A stretch of DNA of 64,000 nucleotides, taken from the NCBI RefSeq assembly GCF_025787225.1, contig NZ_CP090958.1, positions 2,900,550 to 2,964,549 of the forward strand. The letters are read 5' to 3'. The DNA is from Saxibacter everestensis (GTDB lineage: Bacteria > Actinomycetota > Actinomycetes > Actinomycetales > Brevibacteriaceae). The translations under genes and the position numbers were made by a program. Below, piece after piece: positions 8,392 through 16,706 of this stretch; the stretch's first letter is position 1; each line of letters opens with the position of its first letter. Under the pieces are notes generated by a model that saw only the letters and a program-made list of their open reading frames with translations, searched no databases and was not told where the DNA came from.

Positions 8392-10191
8392 ATGAAATCA
8401 CTCATTCACTCCCTGCGCCGAGTAGCCGCTGTGACGGCTGGCGCCTTAATCACCAGCATCGCGTTGACCGGGTTCGCCGGACTGGCGGCCGCGGACACAC
8501 CTGATGACATCGTCGGGCATGGTCGCTGGCACAATTCCGGATCCGACAGAACCTGGTATGGCAGCTACCGGACCATCGCCGAGGACAAACCCTGGGCCTG
8601 GTGCCTGGATGCCGGCCTCGCCACCCCGTACCGCGCGGCGTTCAAGAACCAGAAGCCGACGAACATCAAGGCGCCGGAACTCGCGTATATGCTGGCCCGC
8701 TCGGAAGCCGACACCACGACGGCGAACCATGTCGCCCTCAGCGCCCAGGTGAAACTCAGCAAGGCGCTGCCGCACCGGCACAGCATCCGGGTCGTCGAAC
8801 CACGCGAGGCGAACTCCGGCTGGGGCGACGCACAGAAGATCTTCGATCGGCTGAGCCGGGAGGCCAAGGCCTACGCTGGGCCCTACAGCGTGCGGACCTC
8901 CGTCGCGAAAGACACCGACACCACGGGCACTACCAGCTTCTCGTTACGGTCAGCCTCCGATCAACCAATGGCCGGATATGACTATGCCGTCGACATCGAC
9001 GGGCCGGCCGAGTTGCTGGTGGCAGCTCCGGCACCCGCTGCGCTAACCGGCAAGACCACCGAATCGAAGACAACTATTCCGCTGAGGTTCACCGGCTCCG
9101 GAAAGGTCACCGTGACGGTCACTGTGCGCGGATTGCCGGCCGATCACGTGCAGCTGTACAAGCCGAAGTCCAAGCACGCGAAGAAGATTCAGAACGTCGT
9201 CACCTCTGCTGCGTCGACTAAGGCGAAGGGCAGCGCCGGCCTCAAAGTTGTCCTGCCAAGCACACCGCGGGTAACCACGGAGATCTCGGCCAAGCGACCG
9301 GAACCAGGCGCGCCCGTCTCGGACAAGTTCACGGTTTCCGGTCTGACCGGCAGGCAGAAGGTGGACGTGGTTCACACTCTGTGGTCCTCACCAGTCAAAC
9401 CGAAAGAATCCACATCGCCGGCACCGGAGGCCAAACAACTCGGCAGTGTTACCTCGCAAGGAGTCGGGAACGGCACCCACAACTCGCCGGAGATCACCGT
9501 GCCTGATGATTTCGCTGGTTGGCTGTACTGGACCGAACGGATAAAGCAGACGTCTACCACCAAGGAATGGAACGGCAGGCACGGACTGAGTGACGAAACT
9601 GGATTCGTCGCCTGGCGACCTCAGATCAGCACCAAAGCCTCGTCCAGTGCAGCCGAGCCTCCTGCGACAGTCTCTGATCAGGGCCGCATCGTTGGCGCCC
9701 GGCCGGGTTCAACGCTCACCGTGACAACTACCGCCTACGGTCCGCTTGAGCGGGAGCCGGAACCATCGGACCTGGCGCCGGAGCACACCGCGATCCTGAA
9801 ATCCTGGAAGCAGGAAGTACAGATCGGCGATGACGGCACAGGAAACTACAACACGCCGGAGCTGACAATCGACAAGCCGGGGTACATTACGTTCGTGGCG
9901 AGCATCGCAGCCGACGACGTGCACAAAGCATGGACTTCCCAGTTCGGCCAACCCGAAGAGACTGTGCAGCTCGAAGCTCCGCCGGAGGGTGGAGCGCAAC
10001 CGGAAAAGGAGTCTCCGCCGGATAAACAGACGAAGCCAGAATCCCCGCAGCCGCAAAAGTCTCCCCAAGCCAGGCCGGAGCTGCCAAAGACCGGGCCAGC
10101 CGGAGCGTGGATACTTGTCGGACTCGCGATCGCGGTCCTCGGGGTCGGAGTCCTCGCCGTAGGGTTCAGCAGCTCGCGGCGAGCAGAGTAA
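8392..10191 (+). CDS. LPXTG cell-wall-anchored surface protein, possible thioester-like N-terminal domain
   Basis: The preferred start is the ATG at 8392, which gives 599 residues with a signal peptide: a basic MKSLIHSLRR, a hydrophobic core, then GLAAADTP. The C-terminus has a Pro/Lys/Glu-rich spacer, LPKTG, a hydrophobic helix and the tail SSSRRAE, a complete sortase sorting signal. The mature protein should therefore be covalently attached to peptidoglycan. The first 150 mature residues include WAWCLDAG and, later, YMLARSEADTTTANHVALSAQ. This spacing recalls Cys/Gln thioester adhesin domains of actinobacteria, but the match is not decisive. The middle has several beta-rich, Ig-like stretches. 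An upstream ATG at 8347 in the same frame would bury the signal peptide. No sortase gene is visible nearby. Confidence 0.8.
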   Translation: MKSLIHSLRRVAAVTAGALITSIALTGFAGLAAADTPDDIVGHGRWHNSGSDRTWYGSYRTIAEDKPWAWCLDAGLATPYRAAFKNQKPTNIKAPELAYMLARSEADTTTANHVALSAQVKLSKALPHRHSIRVVEPREANSGWGDAQKIFDRLSREAKAYAGPYSVRTSVAKDTDTTGTTSFSLRSASDQPMAGYDYAVDIDGPAELLVAAPAPAALTGKTTESKTTIPLRFTGSGKVTVTVTVRGLPADHVQLYKPKSKHAKKIQNVVTSAASTKAKGSAGLKVVLPSTPRVTTEISAKRPEPGAPVSDKFTVSGLTGRQKVDVVHTLWSSPVKPKESTSPAPEAKQLGSVTSQGVGNGTHNSPEITVPDDFAGWLYWTERIKQTSTTKEWNGRHGLSDETGFVAWRPQISTKASSSAAEPPATVSDQGRIVGARPGSTLTVTTTAYGPLEREPEPSDLAPEHTAILKSWKQEVQIGDDGTGNYNTPELTIDKPGYITFVASIAADDVHKAWTSQFGQPEETVQLEAPPEGGAQPEKESPPDKQTKPESPQPQKSPQARPELPKTGPAGAWILVGLAIAVLGVGVLAVGFSSSRRAE

Positions 10192-10200
10192 CCGCCGGAT

Positions 10201-10244
10201 GGCCCGGCTCGGGTCTACTGCGAAGAGCAGACCCGGGCCGGGCC
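10201..10244. terminator. Strong hairpin after the LPXTG gene
   Basis: Two 16-base arms (GGCCCGGCTCGGGTCT and AGACCCGGGCCGGGCC) pair with one G-T wobble around a 12-base loop. No T-run follows, as is common for actinobacterial hairpin terminators. Confidence 0.75.
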
Positions 10245-10270
10245 GTCGCCGCGATAGCTGAATGGCTTTC

Positions 10271-10310
10271 GTGATCGTTCACTTTTTGGTTCACTAGGAG
10301 GACTGATCAC
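10271..10310. promoter_or_regulatory. Repeat cluster upstream of galT (possible operator)
   Basis: GTTCACT occurs twice in direct orientation (10277-10283 and 10289-10295), enclosed by an inverted GTGATC (10271) and GATCAC (about 10305). It lies some 80 bases before the galT start. It could bind a sugar-responsive repressor, but no regulator gene adjoins the operon. Confidence 0.35.
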
Positions 10311-10385
10311 CTTTTCAGGCAGTGGGAACGCCGTGTACTAGGGCATTGTTCCAGTCTCATTGCCTTACCCCTGGAGGACGACGCT

Positions 10386-11528
10386 GTGCCGAATGAGCAA
10401 GAAGTGAACGTGCACATGGTGCGGAAGACGACGAGTCGGTTGGCCGATGGACGTGAGCTTATCTACTTCGATGACACCGAACCGTACGTCTCGGCAGCGG
10501 CAGTCCGGGAGGCCGTTGATGTCCGTCCGCTCAGTCCCAGAGAGCCTGCACCGCGTTCCGCTGCCTCGACCAGGCGCGATCCGGTCAGCGGCGAATGGGT
10601 GACGATTGCCGCACACCGGATGGACCGCACATTCCTTCCTCCCGCCGACGAGTCACCGTTGGCGCCCACAGGTCCTGGCCAAAAGGTGCCGGGGGAAATT
10701 CCTGATACCAGTTACAACGTCGTCGTCTTCGAAAACCGGTTTCCTTCGCTTGAAGGGCCGCCGACAACCTACCGCGACGAGCCGTTGCGGCAGGAACGTT
10801 CAGCCTCAGGTCGCTGCGAGGTGATCTGCTTCACCGACAACCCGGCAACCAGCTTCGCCGAGCTACCGCTCTCAAGGGTCCGCACAATCGTCGAGGCACT
10901 GACCGACCGGACCCGGGAGCTCTCGGCGCTTGACGGCGTCCGCCAGGTTTTCCCCTTCGAGAACCGCGGTGAGGAAATCGGGGTCACGTTGCATCACCCG
11001 CACGGCCAGATCTACGCCTACCCGTTCCTCCCGGCTCGGACCCAGGCCCTGGTTGAACAATCCATTCAGCACAAACAGCAGACCGGGCGAAAACTGCTGG
11101 ATGATGTCGTCGCCGTCGAATGCGCCGAAGGCACCAGAGTAGTGCTGGAGACCGAACACTTCGTCGGGTTTGTGCCGTTCGCCGCCAAATGGCCAGTACA
11201 TGTCCAGCTGCATCCGCGCCGTGACGTGGCCGACCTGACTGAGCTTCGCGACGAGGAACGCGCCGATCTTGCCGTCGCCTATCGTGAACTGCTTCGCCGT
11301 CTCGACCGGTTCTTCGACCGTCCCCTGCCGTACATCGCTAACTGGCAGCAGGCTCCGGTCGGCGAGGGACGTGACCACGGACGGCTGTACATCGAATTGT
11401 TCTCCCTGCTCCGCTCGCCGACGAAGCTCAAGTATCTTGCCGGGTCCGAGTCCGCCGCCGGAGCCTGGATCAACGACACAACGCCCGAGGCAATCGCCGA
11501 CCGGCTCCGCGAAGTGGCCACACAGTGA
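10386..11528 (+). CDS. galT: Galactose-1-phosphate uridylyltransferase
   Basis: This 380-residue protein has the family N-terminal signature RRDPVSGEWVTIAAHRMDR (about residues 60-80) and the active-site HPHGQIYAYPF, in which the second His forms the uridylyl intermediate. It exchanges UMP between UDP-glucose and galactose-1-phosphate in the Leloir pathway. The GTG start at 10386 follows GGAGGA. The end overlaps galK by four bases (GTGA), so the two are coupled. No galE or galM is visible in the window. Confidence 0.93.
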   Translation: MPNEQEVNVHMVRKTTSRLADGRELIYFDDTEPYVSAAAVREAVDVRPLSPREPAPRSAASTRRDPVSGEWVTIAAHRMDRTFLPPADESPLAPTGPGQKVPGEIPDTSYNVVVFENRFPSLEGPPTTYRDEPLRQERSASGRCEVICFTDNPATSFAELPLSRVRTIVEALTDRTRELSALDGVRQVFPFENRGEEIGVTLHHPHGQIYAYPFLPARTQALVEQSIQHKQQTGRKLLDDVVAVECAEGTRVVLETEHFVGFVPFAAKWPVHVQLHPRRDVADLTELRDEERADLAVAYRELLRRLDRFFDRPLPYIANWQQAPVGEGRDHGRLYIELFSLLRSPTKLKYLAGSESAAGAWINDTTPEAIADRLREVATQ

Positions 11529-12775
11529 CCCCTCACCCCCTGATCGTTGAGGCCGAAGAGGCGCAGCCGGACAAGCTGCGGCAGCTGTTCCGTGAAACCT
11601 TCCGCCAGGAGCCCGAAGGGATTTTCCGGGCGCCGGGCCGGATCAATCTGATCGGTGAGCATGTCGATTACAACGCCGGACGCTGTATGCCGATGGCGCT
11701 GGAACACTCAACATTCCTGATCGCCCGCCGCCGGTCCGATGGCCTGCTGCGGGCCACCACCCGGCTATCCGACTCCGGATTGAGCCGGATTCCGGCCCCG
11801 GTGACGGTTCCTTTGAATGGGCTGACGCCGGAACGCTTGTCCCTGCCGGTCGAAGCCGGCTGGGCGCGGTACGTGATCGGCGTACTGTGGGCGCTGATCG
11901 GACAGGGCCACGAGGACGTAGCGGCCGGAATGGACCTGCTCGTGGTCGGCAATATTCCGCTGGGCGCCGGACTGTCCTCGTCGGCGGCGCTTACCTGCTC
12001 AACCGCACTCGCATGTTCCGAACTGTTCGGCCTGGGGCTGTCCGACGACCACGGCAGAACAGTCCTGGCACAGGCTGCGGTTACCGCCGAGAACGAGATG
12101 GCCGGAGCGGCTACCGGCGGAATGGATCAGGCAATCTCGCTGCGTGGCAGCGCGGGCCATCTCATGCTGCTGGACTGCCAGGACTTCAGTACCCGACAGA
12201 TTCCGTTCGACGCCGATGGCGCCGGGCTGAGTGTTCTGGTGATCGATACCCAGGCGCCGCACCGGCTGGTCGATGGTCAGTACGCCGAGCGTCGTTCGAC
12301 CTGCGAACGTGCCGCAGCCTCCCTCGGGCTCTCGAGCTTAAGGGAAGCACATGGCAAACCGGTCGATGAGGTTCTAGCCGGACTCCACGACGATGTCTCG
12401 ATCCGCAGAACGCGGCACGTGCTGAGCGAAATGGACCGGGTCGACGCCTGCGAAAGACTTCTTGACGAGCACCCCCTGAATGAAATCGCCGACAGAATCG
12501 GCGAGCTGATCAGCGGGTCGCACAGGTCACTTCGGGACGACTACCAGGTCTCATGCCCCGAACTCGACACTGCGGTCGACGCCGCCATGTCGGCGGGGGC
12601 GCTAGGCGCCCGGATGATCGGTGGGGGCTTTGGCGGCTCAGCAATCGCCTTGATTCGTCGGACGCAACTCGACGATGTCGTGCAGGCGGTTTCCGATGGG
12701 TTCGTTCGCCATCGGTTCACCGAACCGCGTTTCCTGCTCGCCCGCCCAGCCGACGGGGCGCGCCGCCTGGCCTGA
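11525..12775 (+). CDS. galK: Galactokinase
   Basis: This 416-residue GHMP kinase has the galactokinase signature GRINLIGEHVDYN (about residue 38), the ATP loop PLGAGLSSSAAL (about 145) and the C-terminal GGGFGGSAIAL. It phosphorylates galactose at C1 using ATP, supplying GalT. Translation starts at a GTG overlapping galT. The stop codon lies inside the first copy of a 24-base tandem duplication (12771-12818). The gene converges on an acetyltransferase gene with only 33 bases between them. Confidence 0.94.
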   Translation: MTPHPLIVEAEEAQPDKLRQLFRETFRQEPEGIFRAPGRINLIGEHVDYNAGRCMPMALEHSTFLIARRRSDGLLRATTRLSDSGLSRIPAPVTVPLNGLTPERLSLPVEAGWARYVIGVLWALIGQGHEDVAAGMDLLVVGNIPLGAGLSSSAALTCSTALACSELFGLGLSDDHGRTVLAQAAVTAENEMAGAATGGMDQAISLRGSAGHLMLLDCQDFSTRQIPFDADGAGLSVLVIDTQAPHRLVDGQYAERRSTCERAAASLGLSSLREAHGKPVDEVLAGLHDDVSIRRTRHVLSEMDRVDACERLLDEHPLNEIADRIGELISGSHRSLRDDYQVSCPELDTAVDAAMSAGALGARMIGGGFGGSAIALIRRTQLDDVVQAVSDGFVRHRFTEPRFLLARPADGARRLA

Positions 12776-12818
12776 GCTGGTGGGTCAGGCTTGGCCTGAG
12801 CTGGTGGGTCAGGCTTGG
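12771..12818. repeat. 24-base tandem duplication at the end of galK
   Basis: The unit CCTGAGCTGGTGGGTCAGGC plus TTGG occurs twice head to tail (12771-12794 and 12795-12818). The first copy contains the galK stop codon, and the second runs into the 3' end of the convergent acetyltransferase gene. It looks like a recent replication-slippage event. Confidence 0.9.
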
Positions 12819-13435
12819 GCGGCCTGACGTCGCTTCGCCAATCTGAACTCGAGGCCGCTGCGGACCATGGGCCATTCGTGCTCCAGGATGGAAAACACCA
12901 CTGTGTCCCGGAGCACGCCTTCACTGGTCCGGGTGTGATTGCGCAGAACGCCGTCCTGCTTCGCACCGAGCCGGCCAATGGCCTCCCGTGACTGGTGGTT
13001 GAGCCAGTGCGTGCGGAATTCGACCGCAGGGCAGCCGAGGGTTTCGAAGGCATGGCGGAGCATCAACAGCTTGGAATCAGGGTTACTGCCGCTGCCGTGC
13101 GAAGAAGCGGCGTTCCAGGTGGAGCCGATCTCAACGCGGGGCGTCGCCGAATCGATGTTCATGTAGGTGGTCATTCCGATCACCTCGCCGGCACCTCCAG
13201 TGGACGGGTCTATCAGGCGAGTGGTGAAGGGAAGCATGGAGCCGGTGTCCTGCAACTTCAGCCGCCGGTCGATTTCCGCCGCCATTTCCTCAGGCGCCGG
13301 AACGCTGGTGTACCAGAGCTTCCACAGTTCGCCATCCCGGGCGGCCGCCACCAAAGCGTCGTGGTGGTCCTGGCTCAGCGGTTCCAGAACAACGTACTCT
13401 CCGGTCAGCGTGGTGGGTTCGATGACAGTCACCAA
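12809..13435 (-). CDS. GNAT acetyltransferase, RimJ/RimL-like
   Basis: This 208-residue protein shows the RimJ/RimL pattern: an N-terminal TTLTGEYVVLEPLSQDHHDAL, a central GEVIGMTTYMNID strand, WNAASSHGSGSNPDSKLLMLRHAFETLGC, where the acetyl-CoA pyrophosphate loop is expected, and EFRTHWLNHQSREAIGRLGAKQDGVLRNH. Such proteins acetylate N-terminal amines or small amines. The acceptor cannot be read from sequence. The C-terminus is repetitive at DNA level because it abuts the galK tandem duplication. Confidence 0.82.
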   Translation of the reverse strand: MVTVIEPTTLTGEYVVLEPLSQDHHDALVAAARDGELWKLWYTSVPAPEEMAAEIDRRLKLQDTGSMLPFTTRLIDPSTGGAGEVIGMTTYMNIDSATPRVEIGSTWNAASSHGSGSNPDSKLLMLRHAFETLGCPAVEFRTHWLNHQSREAIGRLGAKQDGVLRNHTRTSEGVLRDTVVFSILEHEWPMVRSGLEFRLAKRRQAAQA

Positions 13436-13548
13436 GCCATGCTAAATGATGAGCATGCGCCCTGCCGGAATAAAAGTGTTCGAACCTTGTTGTGCGAATT
13501 ACCCGGTCGTTTAACCGCCGGCCACACGCACTTTTACAAGGAGGTCTC

Positions 13549-14115
13549 ATGACTGAGGACATCACGGGTAAGAGGATCGCATTTCTGCTCACCGACGGAG
13601 TCGAGGAAGTTGAGCTGACCAGCCCCTGGCAGGCAGTGAAGGACGCCGGTGGCATACCGGTATTGGTCTCGCCGAAACCGGACACCGTCACGGCCAATAA
13701 TCACGACACAGAGGCTGGCGGCAGCTACCCAGTCGACGTACGGGTTTCGATCGCAAATGCCGAGGAGTACGACTCACTCGTCCTCCCGGGAGGCGTCGTC
13801 AACGCCGATTCGCTGCGGACCGACAAGGACTCGGTGGCCTTCACGAAGGCCTTCTTCGAGGCCGGCAAGCCCGTGGCCGCTATCTGCCACGCTGCCTGGA
13901 TCCTGATTGAGGCTGCAGTCGTCGAGGGCCGGGAGCTGACCTCGTACCCCAGCCTGGCGACCGACCTTCGGAACGCGGGCGCGCGCTGGGTCGATGAGGA
14001 AGTCGTCGTCGATAATGGGCTGACTACGAGCCGCAGCCCGGCCGATCTGCCGGCCTTCAACGCCAAGCTGGTTGAAGAGACCTGGGAAGGAAAACACTCG
14101 GGCCAGACCGCCTGA
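13549..14115 (+). CDS. DJ-1/PfpI family protein (type 1 glutamine amidotransferase fold)
   Basis: The ATG at 13549 follows AAGGAGG seven bases upstream and gives 188 residues; earlier in-frame starts lack such a site. The nucleophile elbow AAICHAAWIL (about residues 100-110) carries the Cys-His of PfpI-type proteins. GVEEVELTSPWQAVKDAGG near the N-terminus carries the conserved Glu. Members act as glyoxalases, deglycases or general stress proteins; the true reaction is uncertain. It is a single-gene unit closed by a terminator. Confidence 0.85.
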   Translation: MTEDITGKRIAFLLTDGVEEVELTSPWQAVKDAGGIPVLVSPKPDTVTANNHDTEAGGSYPVDVRVSIANAEEYDSLVLPGGVVNADSLRTDKDSVAFTKAFFEAGKPVAAICHAAWILIEAAVVEGRELTSYPSLATDLRNAGARWVDEEVVVDNGLTTSRSPADLPAFNAKLVEETWEGKHSGQTA

Positions 14116-14138
14116 TCCCACCAGGTTCCCTGGCAAAA

Positions 14139-14184
14139 GGGGATGGCCTCCGCGCTCCGGGTGCGAGGCCATCTCCCTTTTTTT
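14139..14184 (+). terminator. Rho-independent terminator after the PfpI gene
   Basis: GGGGATGGCCTC pairs with GAGGCCATCTCCC (one bulged base) and is followed directly by seven T residues. It lies between convergent genes and mainly serves the plus strand. Confidence 0.88.
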
Positions 14185-14237
14185 CTCTGCCCAGGCGCAG
14201 GCGGCAGGCCCAGCGCCTGTTCAGACTCCGCCAGGTT

Positions 14238-14489
14238 CTAGTGCAGCGCGGGGATGATGAAGTAGACGCCCAGCAGTACCGCAAAGCCACAAACAGCGAA
14301 GCAGGCGAACCCTGCCGCACGCAGCGACTTGTTTCGCGGGGACATCGAGACACCGTTCGCGGCGTCGACCTCGGCTGAGTCAGAGCTGATCGCCAGTAAT
14401 CTGACCCCGACCGCGAAGATCGAGACGACGGTAGCCGAGGACACCACGGTCACGACCAACACGATCAGAAATGCGAACCAGTCAATCAT
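14238..14489 (-). CDS. Small two-helix membrane protein coupled to pit
   Basis: This 83-residue protein has two predicted membrane helices (residues about 5-34 and 59-80) with a short acidic loop between them. It overlaps the phosphate transporter gene by four bases. Small proteins of this kind follow pit genes in other actinobacteria; a subunit or assembly role is a guess. No catalytic motif is visible. Confidence 0.72.
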   Translation of the reverse strand: MIDWFAFLIVLVVTVVSSATVVSIFAVGVRLLAISSDSAEVDAANGVSMSPRNKSLRAAGFACFAVCGFAVLLGVYFIIPALH

Positions 14490-15739
14490 CGCGTTTCCTT
14501 CCGGTCGCCGGCTACCGCATTTCCTTCGGCAGCCGCCTGCCGCTTCTCAGCGGCCTGTTGCTTCTTGAGCGCGGCGGCTTCACGGCGACGCTGTTTCTTG
14601 GACTTGATCTTCACCGCATCACCGGCGTGCTCAACGTCGCTGAGTTGCGGTTCGTCCGTATGCTGCCGACGCGATCGAAGGTAGATGCCAAGTATCACAC
14701 CGACGCCGAGCACGGCGTCGATTGCGATTCCGATTGTGCCGAGATGCGCGATGAACGCCGTGATAGCGCCGATCACTCCTGCTGCCGGCAGGGTGAACAG
14801 CCAGCCAACCGCGATTCGGCCGGCGGTGCGCCAACGGATCGATGCGCCACGGCGACCGAGGCCGGATCCGATCACCGAACCAGATGCGACCTGCGTGGTG
14901 GACAGCGCAAACCCCAGATGCGATGACGCCAGAATCGCCGCGCCCGTGCTGGTCTCGGCGGCAAGGCCCTGTGCCGGCTTTACTTCGGTGAGGCCGGTGC
15001 CGAGCGTCTTGATGATTCGCCAGCCGCCGGCATAGGTACCGATGGCGATGGCCAGCGCACAGGCGGTGACCACCCAAAGGTGCGGACCAGTTCCCGCCGT
15101 CTGGAATCCACCGGCGATCAGCACAAGCGTAATGACGCCCATGGTCTTTTGCGCGTCGTTGGTGCCGTGCGACAACGCCACCAGCGACGACGAGAAAACC
15201 TGTCCGTACCGGAAGCCGCCACGACTGTTCGGTTTGGAGTCACGACGCGTGATCGCATAGGCGAGTTTCGTGCTCAGGTAAGCCGCAAATCCGGCAACAG
15301 CCGGTGCCATGAAGGCAGGAATAATCACCTTGGAGAGCAGGACGCCATAATCGATGGACTGAAGCCCCGCGCCCACAATGGCTGCTCCGATCAGGCCGCC
15401 GAACAGCGCGTGCGAAGAGCTCGACGGCAACCCGAGCAGCCAGGTAATCATGTTCCAGACGATGGCCCCGATCAGGCCGGCGAAGATCATTTCCGGAGAG
15501 ATCAGCACCCCGCCATCGCCTTCTCGGATGATGCCGCCGGAGATGGTTTTGGCGACCTCCGTGGATAGGAATGCGCCCACGAGGTTCAGCACCGCGGCCA
15601 GCGCCACCGCGGTCTTCGGCTTGATCGCGCCGGTCGCAATGGGAGTTGCCATCGCGTTGGCCGTGTCGTGGAAGCCATTCGTGAAGTCAAAGAAGAGCGC
15701 TAGTGCGATGACTAGCGCCACCATTAAGGCGAGATCCAA
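14486..15739 (-). CDS. pit: Inorganic phosphate transporter, PiT family
   Basis: This polytopic protein carries both PiT signature repeats: FDFTNGFHDTANAMATPIATGA near the N-terminus and VALSHGTNDAQKTMGVI in the middle. It has a lysine-rich C-terminal tail. It imports divalent metal-phosphate with protons. The start is uncertain. A TTG at 15739 gives MDLALMVALVIALALFFDFTNG, which matches the usual N-terminus; GTG at 15811 or ATG at 15724 are alternatives, and none has a strong ribosome site. A possible PHO box lies upstream, and a small membrane protein is coupled downstream. Confidence 0.9.
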   Translation of the reverse strand: MDLALMVALVIALALFFDFTNGFHDTANAMATPIATGAIKPKTAVALAAVLNLVGAFLSTEVAKTISGGIIREGDGGVLISPEMIFAGLIGAIVWNMITWLLGLPSSSSHALFGGLIGAAIVGAGLQSIDYGVLLSKVIIPAFMAPAVAGFAAYLSTKLAYAITRRDSKPNSRGGFRYGQVFSSSLVALSHGTNDAQKTMGVITLVLIAGGFQTAGTGPHLWVVTACALAIAIGTYAGGWRIIKTLGTGLTEVKPAQGLAAETSTGAAILASSHLGFALSTTQVASGSVIGSGLGRRGASIRWRTAGRIAVGWLFTLPAAGVIGAITAFIAHLGTIGIAIDAVLGVGVILGIYLRSRRQHTDEPQLSDVEHAGDAVKIKSKKQRRREAAALKKQQAAEKRQAAAEGNAVAGDRKETR

Positions 15740-15878
15740 ACTTGCGACCCAATCTTGAGAGTTGCTTGAGAGCGGCTCGGAGTAAACCTGTTGCTGACCT
15801 GGGCGAGCCACCAGTCGGCGATGTCGACTTGCGCGACGTCAGTACTGCTAAAACGCCTCGCTCACTGTACCGCGAATC

Positions 15879-15900
15879 GTTCATCTTCTGTTCATTCCAT
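15879..15900. promoter_or_regulatory. Possible PHO box upstream of pit
   Basis: Two direct 11-base units, GTTCATCTTCT and GTTCATTCCAT, are exactly adjacent. They match the GTTCAYY-type PhoP direct repeats known from streptomycetes. The site lies about 140 bases upstream of the likely pit start, in the 358-base gap shared with the divergent YjbR gene. I see no other recognisable element in that gap. A phosphate-starvation response is inferred. Confidence 0.45.
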
Positions 15901-16097
15901 TTTTCGCCCATCAGGCGTACTTCACGCCTGTCCCGGCCATTCCCGCAGCGATGCAGGCGGCTCGAACCACACGCCGCACCGCAGCGCGAGTTCAGCGGTG
16001 TTGTACACGTTCATCTGACGGCAGCTGTTCGAAGCCGATGCCACCTTCGAGCAATTCGTCCCTCCCGGATGGCCCAGGTCGGCGATAATCTGATCCG

Positions 16098-16496
16098 GTG
16101 GACCCAAAACAGTTGCGAGATGCCTGCCTCCGCTTTCCCGGTGCGTTCGAGGACTTTCCGTTTGGGCCGGAGGCTTCGGTCTTCAAGGTGCGGGCAGATA
16201 GCCGAACCGCGAAGATGTTTGCGCTGTCGTCTCTCGACGCCGTTCCGTTAAGCGTGAGCTTGAAGTGCGAGCCGGCGCTGGCGGAAAGCCTCCGCGCAGG
16301 CTATCCGGAGATCACCGCCGCCTATCACATGAACAAGTCGCACTGGAATGGCGTGGACTGCGCCGGGAACCTGGAGAAGCAGATGATCATTGACATGATC
16401 GAGGACTCCTACGACCTGGTTGTTGCATCCCTGACCGCACGGCAGCGCGAGGGTCTCGACTGGAGACGGGTCGTCGAAGACGGTGCGATCGACTAG
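16098..16496 (+). CDS. MmcQ/YjbR family protein
   Basis: This 132-residue protein has the family pattern LRDACLRFPGAFEDFPFGPEASVFKV at the N-terminus and KCEPALAESLRAGYPEITAAYHMNKSHWNGVDC in the middle. YjbR proteins have a CyaY-like fold and are annotated as DNA-binding, although the function is poorly known. The GTG start at 16098 follows a gap shared with pit. It is probably a single-gene unit. Confidence 0.85.
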   Translation: MDPKQLRDACLRFPGAFEDFPFGPEASVFKVRADSRTAKMFALSSLDAVPLSVSLKCEPALAESLRAGYPEITAAYHMNKSHWNGVDCAGNLEKQMIIDMIEDSYDLVVASLTARQREGLDWRRVVEDGAID

Positions 16497-16552
16497 GCAG
16501 CGCCGCTGCGTGAAACCTGATTCATTCCGCGACACGGATTAGCTGGATCCCG

Positions 16553-16672
16553 GTCAGACTGTTCGTCGCTCTGGAACCGGCCCATGTCATCCTGAACGAT
16601 CTGGAGCAGGCACTGGAGGCGGTCGACGTCGGAGAATCACGAACCCAAGCGGTCTGGTTGCGCGACAAGTGA
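16553..16672 (+). pseudogene. Relic of a 2'-5' RNA ligase family gene (thpR N-terminus)
   Basis: A 39-codon open stretch ends at TGA 16672 and begins (V)RLFVALEPAHVILNDLE, the characteristic N-terminus of LigT/ThpR cyclic phosphodiesterases. No ATG, GTG or TTG stands where the start should be; the codon is GTC. The two HxTx motifs and the rest of the roughly 180-residue protein are missing. It therefore looks like a truncated, non-functional remnant. The match rests on a short segment. Confidence 0.5.
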
Positions 16673-16706
16673 GTTGTAGCATTTGAACACCGAAGGGAGT
16701 GTTGGC

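Noticed and set aside
10277-10295. PHO box upstream of galT
   Set aside because: The two GTTCACT units are 12 bases apart rather than 11, and a phosphate link to galactose use is not expected. It was kept only as a generic repeat cluster.
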